Positions 1 through 11,834 of a stretch of DNA of 34,055 bases are shown here, in pieces. Both the position numbers and the translations under genes were made by a program. This stretch comes from Tatumella sp. JGM118 (GTDB taxonomy: Bacteria; Pseudomonadota; Gammaproteobacteria; Enterobacterales; Enterobacteriaceae). Location: positions 1 to 34,055 of the forward strand of contig NZ_JAERJR010000027.1 of the NCBI RefSeq assembly GCF_018257515.1, read 5' to 3'. The notes under the pieces were generated by a model. That model saw only the letters and a program-made list of their open reading frames with translations, had not been told where the DNA came from and searched no databases. How positions within the stretch are numbered: the first letter of the stretch is position 1; the number at the start of each line of letters is the position of its first letter.

Positions 1-82
1 CCACTATTTCGTGATTTTTTCTCCCGGACCGAATCGCTTCAGTCCCTGTCACGCCGCTGCGCATCGCGCTTTGCCGTCTCAG

Positions 83-145
83 TGGTTGCGCATTATAGGG
101 AGTTCCCGAAAAGGCGCAACCACTAATTTCAACAAAAAAGACTGT
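83..145 (-). promoter_or_regulatory. rRNA operon P1 promoter, reading out of the window
   Basis: On the minus strand a -35 TTGCGC (114-119), a 16-base spacer and a perfect -10 TATAAT (92-97) are followed by the GC-rich discriminator GCGCAACC and a start A at about 83, then CTGAGACGG. This is the arrangement of Enterobacterales rrn P1 promoters (CTCCCTATAATGCGC core). Upstream, 120-145 is A/T-rich with a T-run and GAAA, like an UP element. The leader down to base 1 resembles the P1-P2 spacer of E. coli rrn operons, so P2 and the 16S gene should lie just outside. In E. coli rrnE sits divergently beside purH, which matches. The rRNA genes themselves are not in the window. Confidence 0.85.
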
Positions 146-183
146 TTGCTGCATTACACAGCAAATGTGCCATTTATACGCTG

Positions 184-204
184 TTACCCACAAAGTTATC
201 CACA
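184..204 (+). promoter_or_regulatory. Tandem DnaA-box-like sites
   Basis: TTATCCACA at 196-204 is a perfect consensus DnaA box, and TTACCCACA at 184-192 differs by one base. They form two tandem 12-base units, TTACCCACAAAG and TTATCCACAAAG, in the same orientation. They lie about 101-121 bases upstream of the rrn P1 start and about 75-95 upstream of the predicted purH start, between two divergent promoters. DnaA binding is inferred from the motif only; chance occurrence of a single box is common, but a tandem pair is less so. Confidence 0.5.
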
Positions 205-236
205 AAGGGCTATAAATCCAAATTTAGCCGGGCATC

Positions 237-271
237 ACGCAAACGTTTTCGCTACAATGCCAGCGTATAAT
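237..271 (+). promoter_or_regulatory. purHD promoter with PurR operator
   Basis: The 16-base sequence at 237-252 (ACGCAAACGTTTTCGC) matches the PurR palindrome consensus closely. A perfect -10 TATAAT is at 266-271; the -35 region, near 243-248, is weak and lies inside the operator, so bound PurR with hypoxanthine or guanine would block RNA polymerase. Transcription probably starts near 278, leaving a leader of about 105 bases before purH. Confidence 0.85.
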
Positions 272-383
272 TAGCGGGTCCGGCGAGGTTTCTGAACGCA
301 GATAACAGCGATATTTGCCTTCAGAACTTTCTCTATGACTTCTTTTCTATATATATGAAACCAATCCAGAGGATTACTTCACT

Positions 384-1973
384 ATGCAACAACGTCGTCC
401 TGTACGCCGCGCTCTTCTGAGTGTTTCTGACAAAACCGGTATTGTTGAGTTTGCCAAAGCACTGACCTCCCGGGGTGTGGAGTTGCTTTCTACCGGCGGC
501 ACTGCCCGTTTACTGGCTGACGCGGGTTTACCCGTTACCGAAGTATCCGATTACACCGGCTTTCCGGAAATGATGGATGGCCGGGTGAAAACACTGCATC
601 CTAAAGTCCACGGAGGGATCCTGGGACGACGCGGGCAGGATGATGCCATTATGGCGGAACACCGGATCGAGCCGATCGATATGGTCGTCGTTAACCTCTA
701 CCCTTTTGCCGAAACGGTTGCCCGTGAAGGATGTTCGCTGGAAGATGCCGTCGAGAATATCGATATCGGTGGCCCGACCATGGTGCGCTCCGCGGCCAAG
801 AACCATAAAGATGTCGCTATCGTGGTAAAAAGCCATGATTACCCTGCCCTGATCCGGGAGCTGGAAGAGAATGACAACAGTCTGACTCTGGAAACGCGTT
901 TCGACCTGGCGATCAAAGCCTTTGAGCACACCGCGGCTTACGACAGCATGATCGCGAACTACTTCGGTCAGCGTGTGCCGGCATATTATAGTGAAGAGAA
1001 AATTCCGGCCGGTCGTTTCCCGCGTACGCTAAACCTGAATTTTGTTAAAAAGCAGGATATGCGTTACGGCGAAAACAGCCACCAGGATGCGGCTTTCTAT
1101 ATAGAAGAGAATATTAAAGAGGCCTCTGTCGCCACGGCTCAGCAGTTACAGGGTAAAGCACTTTCCTATAACAATATTGCGGATACCGATGCGGCACTGG
1201 AATGTGTTAAAGAATTCGCCGAACCTGCCTGTGTCATTGTTAAGCATGCTAACCCTTGTGGCGTGGCTATCGGTGAAGATATTCAGCAGGCCTATGAACG
1301 CGCTTATACGACCGACCCGACGTCCGCCTTCGGCGGAATTATCGCATTTAACCGTGAACTGGATGAAACCACTGCACAGGCGATTATCAGCCGTCAGTTT
1401 GTTGAGGTCATTATTGCTCCGTCAGCCAGTGAAGCTGCATTAAAAATCACTGCGGCTAAGCAGAATGTCCGTGTCCTGACCTGTGGTGAATGGCAGCAGC
1501 GTGAGCCAGGCCTGGATTTCAAACGCGTGAATGGCGGATTACTGGTGCAGGATCGTGATCTGGGTATGGCCGACGAGTCGCAATTACGCGTAGTCAGTCA
1601 GCGCCAGCCCACGGCGCAGGAATTACGCGATGCGCTGTTTTGCTGGAAGGTGGCAAAGTTCGTTAAGTCCAACGCCATTGTCTATGCCCGCGATAATATG
1701 ACCATCGGTATCGGCGCCGGCCAGATGAGCCGCGTCTATTCAGCGAAGATTGCCGGGATCAAAGCCGGTGATGAAGGGCTGGAGGTTAAAGGGTCAGCGA
1801 TGGCTTCTGATGCCTTTTTCCCGTTCCGTGACGGTATCGATGCCGCAGCGGCGGTCGGGATCACCTGTGTTATCCAGCCTGGTGGCTCAATTCGTGATGA
1901 TGAAGTCATTGCCGCTGCTAATGAACACGGTATTGCAATGATCTTTACCGACATGCGTCATTTCCGCCATTAA
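384..1973 (+). CDS. purH: Bifunctional AICAR transformylase / IMP cyclohydrolase
   Basis: This enzyme catalyses the last two steps of de novo IMP synthesis in the cytoplasm: formylation of AICAR with 10-formyl-THF, then ring closure. It has 529 residues, the same length as E. coli PurH. The N-terminal MGS-like cyclohydrolase domain (about 1-195) contains [11 protein letters not shown] and the [16 protein letters not shown] stretch. The C-terminal transformylase domain contains the catalytic Lys287-His288 pair in IVKHANPCG and the KSNAIVYA motif. The ATG follows a GAGG Shine-Dalgarno and aligns with the known N terminus [16 protein letters not shown]. It heads a two-gene operon with purD 19 bases downstream, under the PurR operator. 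Confidence 0.98.
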   Translation: MQQRRPVRRALLSVSDKTGIVEFAKALTSRGVELLSTGGTARLLADAGLPVTEVSDYTGFPEMMDGRVKTLHPKVHGGILGRRGQDDAIMAEHRIEPIDMVVVNLYPFAETVAREGCSLEDAVENIDIGGPTMVRSAAKNHKDVAIVVKSHDYPALIRELEENDNSLTLETRFDLAIKAFEHTAAYDSMIANYFGQRVPAYYSEEKIPAGRFPRTLNLNFVKKQDMRYGENSHQDAAFYIEENIKEASVATAQQLQGKALSYNNIADTDAALECVKEFAEPACVIVKHANPCGVAIGEDIQQAYERAYTTDPTSAFGGIIAFNRELDETTAQAIISRQFVEVIIAPSASEAALKITAAKQNVRVLTCGEWQQREPGLDFKRVNGGLLVQDRDLGMADESQLRVVSQRQPTAQELRDALFCWKVAKFVKSNAIVYARDNMTIGIGAGQMSRVYSAKIAGIKAGDEGLEVKGSAMASDAFFPFRDGIDAAAAVGITCVIQPGGSIRDDEVIAAANEHGIAMIFTDMRHFRH

Positions 1974-1992
1974 TCTTTCCGGGGTATTTATT

Positions 1993-3276
1993 ATGAACAT
2001 TTTAATTATTGGTAATGGCGGCCGTGAACACGCGCTGGCATGGAAAGCCGCACAATCACCGCTAGCGGGTAAAGTCTATGTCGCCCCGGGCAATGCCGGT
2101 ACCGCGCTGGAGCCCGCTCTGCATAATGTCGATATCAGTGCCACAGATATCGAAGGTTTACTCGCTTTTGCCCGCAAAGAGAATATTGAGCTGACGATTG
2201 TCGGTCCTGAAGCCCCTCTGGTCATTGGCGTGGTCGATGCTTTCCGCGAAGCCGGTCTGAAGATTTTTGGCCCGACCCGTGGCGCTGCACAACTGGAAGG
2301 ATCTAAAGCCTTTACTAAAGATTTCCTGGCACGCCATAACATTCCGACCGCTGAATATCAGAATTTCACCGAGATTGATCCTGCCCTGGCCTATCTGCGG
2401 GAAAAAGGTGCGCCTATCGTCATTAAAGCGGATGGTCTGGCCGCCGGTAAAGGCGTGATCGTGGCGATGACTCTGCAGGAGGCTGAAGACGCCGTCCGGG
2501 ATATGCTGGCCGGAAATGCTTTCGGTGATGCAGGCCATCGTATCGTTATCGAAGAATTTTTACAGGGTGAAGAAGCCAGCTTTATCGTGATGGTTGATGG
2601 CGAGCATGTCCTGCCTATGGCCACCAGCCAGGATCATAAACGTGTCGGCAATGCGGATACCGGGCCGAACACCGGCGGGATGGGTGCCTATTCTCCGGCT
2701 CCGGTCGTCACTGATGAAGTCCACCAGCGGGCCATGGACGAAGTTATCTGGCCTACCGTGCGTGGAATGGCTGCTGAGGGGAATGTTTATACCGGCTTCC
2801 TGTACGCCGGGCTGATGATCGATCCTGAAGGCCGGCCGAAAGTGATCGAATTTAACTGCCGTTTCGGCGATCCTGAAACCCAGCCCATTATGATGCGACT
2901 GCAATCTGACCTGGTCGCATTGTGCCTGGCAGCCTGTGACGGGCAGCTGGATCAACAGGAATCTCAGTGGGATCCCCGCCCGGCATTAGGTGTTGTACTG
3001 GCCGCCGGCGGATACCCTGAAAAATACCGTAAAGGGGATGTCATTTCAGGTCTGGAGGCAGCCACCTCGCCTGACGGCAAAGTCTTCCACGCCGGCACCA
3101 CCTTACAGGGCGAAGATGTTGTCACTCATGGCGGCCGGGTGTTATGTGTCACCGGTCTGGGGGATGATATCGCCGCGGCTCAGAAGCAGGCCTATGCACT
3201 GGCAAAAGCCATTTCGTGGGAAGGTTGCTTCTGTCGAACAGATATTGGTTACCGGGCGATTAACCGCCAGAAGTAA
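1993..3276 (+). CDS. purD: Phosphoribosylamine-glycine ligase (GAR synthetase)
   Basis: PurD joins glycine to phosphoribosylamine using ATP, the second step of de novo purine synthesis. The 427 residues are close to the usual 429. The N-terminal domain begins MNILIIGNGGREHALAWK and includes GPEAPLVIGVVDAF. The central ATP-grasp domain has KADGLAAGKGV (near 147-157) and the metal and ATP-binding region around EFNCRFGDPETQ. It follows purH by 19 bases with no terminator between them, so the two are cotranscribed as in E. coli. A strong terminator follows directly. The ORF looks intact. Confidence 0.98.
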   Translation: MNILIIGNGGREHALAWKAAQSPLAGKVYVAPGNAGTALEPALHNVDISATDIEGLLAFARKENIELTIVGPEAPLVIGVVDAFREAGLKIFGPTRGAAQLEGSKAFTKDFLARHNIPTAEYQNFTEIDPALAYLREKGAPIVIKADGLAAGKGVIVAMTLQEAEDAVRDMLAGNAFGDAGHRIVIEEFLQGEEASFIVMVDGEHVLPMATSQDHKRVGNADTGPNTGGMGAYSPAPVVTDEVHQRAMDEVIWPTVRGMAAEGNVYTGFLYAGLMIDPEGRPKVIEFNCRFGDPETQPIMMRLQSDLVALCLAACDGQLDQQESQWDPRPALGVVLAAGGYPEKYRKGDVISGLEAATSPDGKVFHAGTTLQGEDVVTHGGRVLCVTGLGDDIAAAQKQAYALAKAISWEGCFCRTDIGYRAINRQK

Positions 3277-3294
3277 CCCGGGGGAATACTCCAC

Positions 3295-3323
3295 AAAAGG
3301 CAGACTCCGGTCTGCCTTTTTTA
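3295..3323 (+). terminator. purHD rho-independent terminator
   Basis: AAAAGGCAGAC (3295-3305), loop TCCG, and GTCTGCCTTTT (3310-3320) form an 11-bp stem followed by more T residues. It lies 19 bases after the purD stop and before the convergent yjaH. The A-run on the other side means it could also stop leftward transcription from yjaH. Confidence 0.92.
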
Positions 3324-3345
3324 TTCCTTTGCTGGCGGAAGGTTC

Positions 3346-4008
3346 TCAGAGATCAGAAGAGGCCGGCGCCTGGAGACAGAGATTTTCTGTGGTCGCTTTC
3401 AGCAGCTGAACCCCCTCAGGTGCCCGCAACCAGGCAATATAGATCGGCGCTCCTGCAGATTGTCTCTGCTCGCGAGAGATCATCTGTACAGAATACGCAT
3501 CCAGACCTGCCGATATTGTCTGATGGTGGCAGGTCGTCACACGATTATTGCCCTCCCAGGTCCCCTGTATCAGGGTGACTCTGCCTGCCTGCAGGCCATC
3601 GCTTATTTGTAATAACCGTCGCGCATCGAACCGGTAGAGTTCGATATCATCCTGACTTACGCTTTCACGCTGACGGGCGAGTTGCCGCTGCATAAAGCTG
3701 ACATTCCCCTGATTATCAAATCGTAAAGTCACATCATCGGGCGAGGTGCCACTGAGATGTCGTTTAATCATCAGTAACTGCCCATTTTGCCAATGATAGT
3801 CAGATTGTTCGGTCACTGTGCGATCGAAGGGACTATAAAGTGTGCGAATAGTAATATCCGGCGGCGTATTTTTTCGCCAGATACGGACCACACCCCGGTC
3901 AGCAAGATAACCCGAGGCGGTAAATGCCGGCATTTTTTGCGCAGACTGGCATCCGGTGAGCAGTAGCAGGGTCAGGCACAGGAGACGTCCCCGTCCGGAA
4001 GAAAACAT
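3346..4008 (-). CDS. yjaH: DUF1481 family lipoprotein, YjaH-like
   Basis: The function is unknown. The N terminus has a positively charged stretch (SSGRGR), a hydrophobic core and a lipobox LLTGC, so it should be lipidated and membrane-anchored. Length (220 residues) and position next to hupA match the DUF1481 protein YjaH of E. coli. The rest looks like a soluble extracytoplasmic domain with no catalytic motif that I recognise. Two adjacent ATG codons occur at 4011 and 4008. The Shine-Dalgarno AAGGAG is only two bases from the first and five from the second, so I chose 4008. In E. coli zraP and zraSR lie between this gene and purD; here the two genes converge directly. Confidence 0.8.
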   Translation of the reverse strand: MFSSGRGRLLCLTLLLLTGCQSAQKMPAFTASGYLADRGVVRIWRKNTPPDITIRTLYSPFDRTVTEQSDYHWQNGQLLMIKRHLSGTSPDDVTLRFDNQGNVSFMQRQLARQRESVSQDDIELYRFDARRLLQISDGLQAGRVTLIQGTWEGNNRVTTCHHQTISAGLDAYSVQMISREQRQSAGAPIYIAWLRAPEGVQLLKATTENLCLQAPASSDL

Positions 4009-4118
4009 CATATCTCCTTAATGCTGAATACAGTCAGTGAGATAAGCAGGACAGATTAGGGTAAAGAGGAAGTAATGTCAGGGCGATTGGCGGAATAAAC
4101 AGTGCCCCGGCATTGATA

Positions 4119-4151
4119 AAATAAACAAAAGAGGCGGTCTGACCACCTCTT
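4119..4151 (-). terminator. hupA terminator
   Basis: On the minus strand a 10-bp stem (AAGAGGTGGT pairing with ACCGCCTCTT, one G-T pair, loop CAG) is followed by TTTTGTTTATTT. It lies 36 bases after the hupA stop and upstream of yjaH, so yjaH probably needs its own promoter or read-through. Confidence 0.88.
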
Positions 4152-4187
4152 CTGTTAACTAAATATCAGTGCAGCTGAGATGAACGC

Positions 4188-4460
4188 TTATTTTACTGCG
4201 TCTTTCAGAGCTTTGCCGGAAACGAACGCAGGCACGTTAGCAGCAGCAATTTTGATCTCTTTACCCGTTTGTGGGTTACGACCGGTACGCTCTGCACGGT
4301 GGTTGACTTTAAAAGTACCGAAACCAACCAGCTGAACTGCATCACCTTCTTTCAGAGACTCAGTGATCGCAGCCAGAGTAGATTCCAGTGCTGTTTTAGC
4401 CTGGGTTTTAGACAGGTCCGCTTTTTCCGCGATCACATCAATCAGTTGAGTCTTGTTCAT
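4188..4460 (-). CDS. hupA: DNA-binding protein HU-alpha
   Basis: HU is the small nucleoid protein that bends and compacts DNA as an alpha/beta heterodimer with HupB. The 90 residues match E. coli HupA almost throughout, starting [20 protein letters not shown] and including the GFGTFKV core and the DNA-inserting arm [15 protein letters not shown] (about 53-67) with the intercalating proline. The start has a strong Shine-Dalgarno (AAGGAT) seven bases upstream. About 190 bases separate it from yjaG. This spacer contains a GC-rich run and a GCTAAAAAT stretch where the hupA promoter is likely, though I cannot fix the -10 and -35. Confidence 0.98.
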   Translation of the reverse strand: MNKTQLIDVIAEKADLSKTQAKTALESTLAAITESLKEGDAVQLVGFGTFKVNHRAERTGRNPQTGKEIKIAAANVPAFVSGKALKDAVK

Positions 4461-4649
4461 AAGTTATCCTTAAAGTGTATTTATCGCCTGCTAAGCAACG
4501 AGTGCGAGTGAAAAGCCTATCTTCCGACACCCTTCAGCCTGCACACACCGATAGCCACAATTTTTAGCCCCCCAAATGTAGACCAGACAGGGGGCGGATG
4601 TGAAGCCTTCAGGTGAGCTAAATCAGGTCTGAAGTCACGTTTTATCGTC

Positions 4650-5240
4650 TTACTGGTTAAAACTTATACCGATGTTACTGATTCCGGCTTCCCGCAGGTC
4701 AGCACGTAACCCTTTAATCAGCTCTAAATCACGTTCTTCACAATCAGCCAGCAACCTGAATATTTCCCACTGCAGGTCCCATTCATCAATCACCGCCTGA
4801 TTTTCTCTCAGTTCTTCATCCGTCATCTCACGGCCAGCCTGGGTCATTTCCAGCATAGCAACGGTCGTCACAGAGGTTTCACTGACCTGGATTGCATACG
4901 CGAGGCTTTCGCCACTCAGCATGGCATGCAGGAGTTCACTCAGGGCCACACAGGCATCAATCGCCGGGTAGACACCATAAAAGTCAAACGCATCACCATC
5001 CGGGATCGCCTCTTCCAGCTTCTCCAGCTGAGAATCAAAATTCACTTTGGCATCTTTAACTACCAGCGTTTCCCAGACCAGGTCGAGAATACGGCGATAG
5101 ATATGCGCATCAGCAAACTCAGTCTGCTGGCAGAAGGCCTGGTAATTCGGATACATACGCTCACACAGACAGGCCATGAAAGTCACATGCTTCCAGCTTT
5201 CCAGCTTTTCCAGGCGTAAATGGATTGGGTTACGTAACAT
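4650..5240 (-). CDS. yjaG: DUF416 family protein YjaG
   Basis: A conserved cytoplasmic protein of unknown function. The 196 residues begin MLRNPIHLRLEKLESWKHVT and match YjaG of E. coli in length and position. It is rich in Glu, Asp and Leu and appears all-helical, with no signal peptide or membrane segment. The charged C-terminal half includes EWDLQWEIFRLLADCEERDLELIKGLR. It lies between nfi (62 bases upstream) and hupA, and may be transcribed from the hemE-nfi unit. Confidence 0.93.
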   Translation of the reverse strand: MLRNPIHLRLEKLESWKHVTFMACLCERMYPNYQAFCQQTEFADAHIYRRILDLVWETLVVKDAKVNFDSQLEKLEEAIPDGDAFDFYGVYPAIDACVALSELLHAMLSGESLAYAIQVSETSVTTVAMLEMTQAGREMTDEELRENQAVIDEWDLQWEIFRLLADCEERDLELIKGLRADLREAGISNIGISFNQ

Positions 5241-5302
5241 GACGGGTACTCGTTATCAATTAGCTGCCGAAAGTGTAACGCAAAAGCGATCTTTTCACAG
5301 CG

Positions 5303-5974
5303 TTATTGTCTGTTCAGATAACGCCGGAAGCCCTTTCGTTGAGATGCGACGGCATCCGCCAGACGGGTAGGTTCAGGTAAACGGTAACCACGCAGACACT
5401 GGCGGGTCCAGTACAATGCCATATCATCGCTCACACGGTGTCCGGCCGAAATGAATAATGGATTACACCGGGCTTTACTGCGTAATACCCAGCCTGTCTG
5501 CTGCTGCTGATAGATTAAAGGCTGGCAGTCCCCGGAGGTGGCAGACGGCACCTGATAATCACCACATAAGCGTCGTTTAGCCACACCTATCACCGGAATA
5601 TCGACGGTCACCCCAAAATGACTGGCTATGCCTAATCCACGTGGATGGGCAACGCCATGTCCATCAATAAACATTAACTCCGGGCGGTACGTGAGTTGCT
5701 GCCAGGCAGCCAGTAACGCGGGACATTCACGAAAAGAGAGGTAACCCGGAACATAAGGCAACGTCACGGGGACGCGGGCAACGCGATGCTCTGCCATCTC
5801 CAGCGACGGCCAATGCAAAATCACAATCGCCGCCCGGGCCACAGTACCGTTCTCTTCAAAACCGGTATCTCCCCCGGCAATAAACCGGGGGACAAAGTCA
5901 GGGCTCAGGCCTTCGCGTACCACCTGTGCGGCCAGCAATTGCTGTTCTGCTTTCAGTAACGCGAAGTCAGCCAT
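5303..5974 (-). CDS. nfi: Endonuclease V (deoxyinosine 3'-endonuclease)
   Basis: Endonuclease V cuts DNA at the second phosphodiester bond 3' of deoxyinosine, starting repair of deaminated adenine. The length, 223 residues, equals E. coli Nfi. Metal-binding residues expected for the family are visible: Asp36 in AGGDTGFE, Glu83 in the [11 protein letters not shown] wedge motif and Asp104 in [11 protein letters not shown]. The conserved KRRLCG and [10 protein letters not shown] motifs are also present. It starts two bases after the hemE stop, so the genes are probably translationally coupled. The upstream Shine-Dalgarno lies inside hemE. Confidence 0.96.
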   Translation of the reverse strand: MADFALLKAEQQLLAAQVVREGLSPDFVPRFIAGGDTGFEENGTVARAAIVILHWPSLEMAEHRVARVPVTLPYVPGYLSFRECPALLAAWQQLTYRPELMFIDGHGVAHPRGLGIASHFGVTVDIPVIGVAKRRLCGDYQVPSATSGDCQPLIYQQQQTGWVLRSKARCNPLFISAGHRVSDDMALYWTRQCLRGYRLPEPTRLADAVASQRKGFRRYLNRQ

Positions 5975-5976
5975 GA

Positions 5977-7041
5977 TTATTTGTGGTAAGCCGCAGAAAG
6001 ACGGTGAACTGCCTCAACAAATGCACCGGCATGTTCCGGGGGAACATCCTGATGGATGCCGTGTCCCAGGTTAAAGACATGTCCGTCGCCCTGACCGAAC
6101 CCTTCCAGGATGGAAGAGACTTCCTGCTCTATACGTGCAGGCGAGCCATAGAGTACGGATGGATCCATATTTCCCTGCAGAGCAACACGGTGCCCCACCC
6201 GCTCACGGGCATGACCAATATCGGTGGTCCAGTCCAGACCAATGGCATCACAGCCGGTATCGGCTATCTGTTCGAGCCACTGGCCTCCGCCCTTAGTGAA
6301 CAGAGTCACAGGGACACGACGACCTTCATTCTCGTGCAATAATCCGTCGACAATTTTATGCATGTAATACAGCGAGAAGTTACGGTAGTCGCGGCCGGTT
6401 AATACTCCGCCCCAGGTATCGAAAATCATGACCGATTGTGCACCGGCGCGGATCTGGGCATTCAGATACAGGATGACGCTTTCAGCCAGCTTATCCAGCA
6501 TCGCATGTAATATGGACGGGTCGCTGTACATCATTTTCTTGATTTTAGTGAAGGCCTTGCTGCTCCCCCCTTCCACCATATAGGTCGCCAGCGTCCATGG
6601 ACTACCGGAGAAACCAATCAGCGGAACTTCACCTTGCAGATTTTTACGGATGGTCCGCACAGCGTTCATCACATACTGCAGTTCCTGCTCCGGATCCGGG
6701 ACAGGTAATTTTTTAACATCGGCAGCGCAAGTGATGGGTGAAGAAAAACGTGGTCCTTCGCCCGTTTCGAAATACAAACCTAACCCCATCGCATCGGGGA
6801 TAGTCAGAATATCGGAAAAAAGGATGGCAGCATCCAGGGGATAACGACGAAGTGGCTGCAGTGTCACTTCACAGGCCAGCTCAGCATTTTTGCACAGTGA
6901 CATGAAGTCTCCGGCCTCTGCGCGTGTCGCTTTATATTCAGGTAAATAGCGCCCTGCCTGACGCATCATCCATACCGGCGTCACATCCGTAGGCTGACGC
7001 AGTAACGCGCGCAGATAACGGTCGTTTTTTAATTCACTCAT
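5977..7041 (-). CDS. hemE: Uroporphyrinogen decarboxylase
   Basis: HemE removes four carboxyl groups from uroporphyrinogen III to give coproporphyrinogen III in haem synthesis. The 354 residues equal the E. coli enzyme. Active-site features include Arg27 and Arg31 in [10 protein letters not shown], Asp77 in LFSDIL, the [16 protein letters not shown] segment with the catalytic Tyr, and the C-terminal [14 protein letters not shown] with the conserved His. It is followed closely by nfi. An 84-base gap separates it from nudC and contains a candidate promoter. Confidence 0.98.
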   Translation of the reverse strand: MSELKNDRYLRALLRQPTDVTPVWMMRQAGRYLPEYKATRAEAGDFMSLCKNAELACEVTLQPLRRYPLDAAILFSDILTIPDAMGLGLYFETGEGPRFSSPITCAADVKKLPVPDPEQELQYVMNAVRTIRKNLQGEVPLIGFSGSPWTLATYMVEGGSSKAFTKIKKMMYSDPSILHAMLDKLAESVILYLNAQIRAGAQSVMIFDTWGGVLTGRDYRNFSLYYMHKIVDGLLHENEGRRVPVTLFTKGGGQWLEQIADTGCDAIGLDWTTDIGHARERVGHRVALQGNMDPSVLYGSPARIEQEVSSILEGFGQGDGHVFNLGHGIHQDVPPEHAGAFVEAVHRLSAAYHK

Positions 7042-7069
7042 AATCAGGCTCTCTCGAAGTCAGGTGCAT

Positions 7070-7099
7070 AGTATATACACAAACTTCTCTGTGTTTTAA
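7070..7099 (-). promoter_or_regulatory. Candidate hemE promoter
   Basis: In the nudC-hemE gap the minus strand carries a -10 TATACT (7070-7075) and an upstream TTAAAA (7094-7099) with 18-base spacing, starting transcription about 25 bases before the hemE ATG. The -35 is weak, so this is a tentative call. Confidence 0.4.
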
Positions 7100-7125
7100 C
7101 CAGCCCCCGGGTCTTCACAGGTCAG

Positions 7126-7899
7126 TTATTCATTTTCACTACGGCAAAGCGCAATAGTGTCTTCAATCAGGCGTCGGGCAATGGTGCCCGGAGGGGGGAG
7201 CAAAGGCAGCGCATCATAACGATACCAGCCGGCATCCTGCAGTTCTTTAGGGTCAATACGCAGTTCGCCACTGTCGTAATCGGCCAGGAAGGCCATCATC
7301 AGTGACTGAGGAAAAGGCCAGGGCTGTGAAGCGACATAACGCAGGTTTTTAACCCTGATATTACTCTCTTCCATCACCTCCCGGGCCACCGTCTGCTCCA
7401 GAGTTTCACCCACTTCAGTAAAGCCTGCCAGTGCGGTATAGACGCCGTTGCGGCTGCGGACATGGTTTGCTAACAGGATTTTATCCTGCCGGCGAATGGC
7501 GACAATGATGCAGGGTGCAATTTGCGGATAATACCGTTCATGACAACGGCCACACAGACAGGCAAATTCGCTGCGGCTAAGGTGCATTTCCGACCCGCAG
7601 TAACCACAATACCGGTGTGACCTGTAAAATTCTGACAACTGGACTGCACGTCCGGCCATACGGAACAAACCGCTCTCTTCACCCAGTAATTGTCTTAATG
7701 ACACCATCTCCTGAGCGCGGGTTTCACGCACCAGCCATACCGGTTCCCCCTGCCACTCTCCGGTCTGCAATGCGAGGCGACCTATCAATGCAAACTCTTC
7801 TGCGCTTCCGTGCGGGAGTGTCCCTTGTGGCAGCCACAGCTTGTTTTGCTGACTAATGACCCACCACCCCCGGTCATTCCGGGTGATTTCACGTTCCAT
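7126..7899 (-). CDS. nudC: NAD-capped RNA hydrolase / NADH pyrophosphatase
   Basis: NudC removes NAD caps from RNA 5' ends and hydrolyses NAD(H). From the ATG at 7899 it has 257 residues, as in E. coli; a GTG one codon upstream extends the frame but an AGGT Shine-Dalgarno suits the ATG. The zinc site is CGYCG followed by a second CxxC pair in [15 protein letters not shown]. The Nudix box is [20 protein letters not shown], with the REVMEE metal-binding glutamates. The position usually occupied by Gly just after the box is Asn (EESNI). The QPWPFPQS motif downstream is typical of this NADH pyrophosphatase group. Confidence 0.96.
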   Translation of the reverse strand: MEREITRNDRGWWVISQQNKLWLPQGTLPHGSAEEFALIGRLALQTGEWQGEPVWLVRETRAQEMVSLRQLLGEESGLFRMAGRAVQLSEFYRSHRYCGYCGSEMHLSRSEFACLCGRCHERYYPQIAPCIIVAIRRQDKILLANHVRSRNGVYTALAGFTEVGETLEQTVAREVMEESNIRVKNLRYVASQPWPFPQSLMMAFLADYDSGELRIDPKELQDAGWYRYDALPLLPPPGTIARRLIEDTIALCRSENE

Positions 7900-8054
7900 C
7901 ACATCATTACCTTAATTTTTATTGATGATTCACGGCAATTTCAGAGCATGGACTCATAGTAGCACCCGCACACTGAATGTCGCTGAATTCCCGGGGGATA
8001 TATTTTTTAAATTGTGCGGTATCAGGGCGTTCCGCCCTTACGTTGAGCAGGGAC

Positions 8055-8083
8055 TTGTACTTCATGATGAAGCACTCTATGCT
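8055..8083 (+). promoter_or_regulatory. Probable thiC operon promoter
   Basis: TTGTAC (8055-8060), exactly 17 bases, then TATGCT (8078-8083) make a plausible sigma-70 promoter, starting near 8090 and about 50 bases before the THI element. The rest of the nudC-thiC gap upstream (7900-8054) holds no gene, only a 6-bp hairpin (8024-8038) without a T-run. The nudC promoter should lie here but I cannot identify it. A 7-bp stem, GCCTCCG (8104-8110) with CGGAGGC (8128-8134), sits in the leader before the aptamer. Confidence 0.6.
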
Positions 8084-8138
8084 GACTCATGTGAATTTTC
8101 ACAGCCTCCGTCATGACGTACTGACTGCGGAGGCCTGA

Positions 8139-10886
<2,748 letters not shown>

Positions 10887-10897
<11 letters not shown>

Positions 10898-11642
10898 TAA
10901 AAGTTTTATGCGCTACAGCCGGCAACTGTTACTGGAAGAGATCGGGCCGGAAGGTCAGCAGAAGCTGAGTGACGCCCGTATTCTTATTGTCGGGCTGGGG
11001 GGGCTGGGCTCACCCGCCGCGTTATATCTCGCGGCGGCGGGGGCCGGTACACTGCTGCTGGCTGATGATGATGATCTGCATATCAGCAATCTGCAACGGC
11101 AGATCCTCTACCGCTCATCAGATACCGGTAGCAATAAAGCAGAACTGGCCGCGGCGGCACTTCGCGCCTTAAACCCATCCATCACACTCCATGCGATCAC
11201 TACCCGCATTCCTCTTTCTGCCGGGGAGGAACTGCCTGTCCGGCCGACACTGGTGCTTGATTGTTCGGATAACCTGTCGACCCGCCACTGGCTGAATGCC
11301 TGGTGCTTCAGCCGCAACCTTCCACTGATCACCGCCAGTGCGGTCGGTTTTCACGGACAATTACTGGTGCTGACACCCCCCTGGCAGCACGGATGTTACC
11401 AGTGTCTGTGGCCCGACTCCCGTGAACCCGAACGTAACTGCCGCAATAGCGGTATCGCAGGACCGGTTACCGGGGTGATGGGCAGCTTACAAGCCCTGGA
11501 GGCCATAAAGTGGATCTGCTCAGGACGGAATTCCCTGGCAGGTCAGCTGATACTGTTTGATGGCCTGGTATTGCAGTGGCGTAAGCTGCAGCTCGCCCCG
11601 GAGAGAAACTGCCCGATTTGTGGAGCCCGTCATGGAAATTAA
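10887..11642 (+). CDS. thiF: ThiS adenylyltransferase
   Basis: ThiF adenylates the C-terminal glycine of ThiS and helps transfer sulfur to it for thiazole formation; it is an E1-like/MoeB-family enzyme. The 251 residues equal E. coli ThiF. The nucleotide-binding [14 protein letters not shown] is at 36-49, followed by [13 protein letters not shown]. Two CxxC pairs, Cys170/173 and Cys242/245, form the zinc site. Cys185 in PERNC corresponds to the sulfur-bearing cysteine (184 in E. coli). A GGAGG Shine-Dalgarno lies inside the end of thiE. It overlaps thiS by 11 bases. Confidence 0.97.
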
Positions 11643-11832
11643 AGTGAACGATAACGTCATTACTGTGGAACCTTCCTGCCCGGTGAGCCGGTTACTGAAC
11701 ACTCTATCGGTGACGGTACAGGGAACCGCCCTCGCCGTGAATGAGCGCATCATTCCGGCCAGTGAATGGTCTGACTACCGCTTGCAGGAAAATGATGATG
11801 TCGTGATATTTCAGGTCATCGCAGGAGGTTAA
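11632..11832 (+). CDS. thiS: Sulfur carrier protein ThiS
   Basis: ThiS is a ubiquitin-like carrier whose C-terminal glycine becomes a thiocarboxylate and donates sulfur to the thiazole ring. It has 66 residues, the family length, starting [20 protein letters not shown] and ending IFQVIAGG with the required Gly-Gly tail. The ATG at 11632 lies within the last 11 bases of thiF; a longer open frame upstream is only the thiF overlap. It ends three bases before thiG. Its sequence diverges considerably from E. coli ThiS, but fold length, tail and context leave little doubt. Confidence 0.95.
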   Translation: MEIKVNDNVITVEPSCPVSRLLNTLSVTVQGTALAVNERIIPASEWSDYRLQENDDVVIFQVIAGG

Positions 11833-11834
11833 TT

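Noticed and set aside
8024..8038. AGGGCG-TTC-CGCCCT hairpin upstream of thiC considered as a terminator
   Set aside because: No T-run follows on either strand, and no gene ends nearby.
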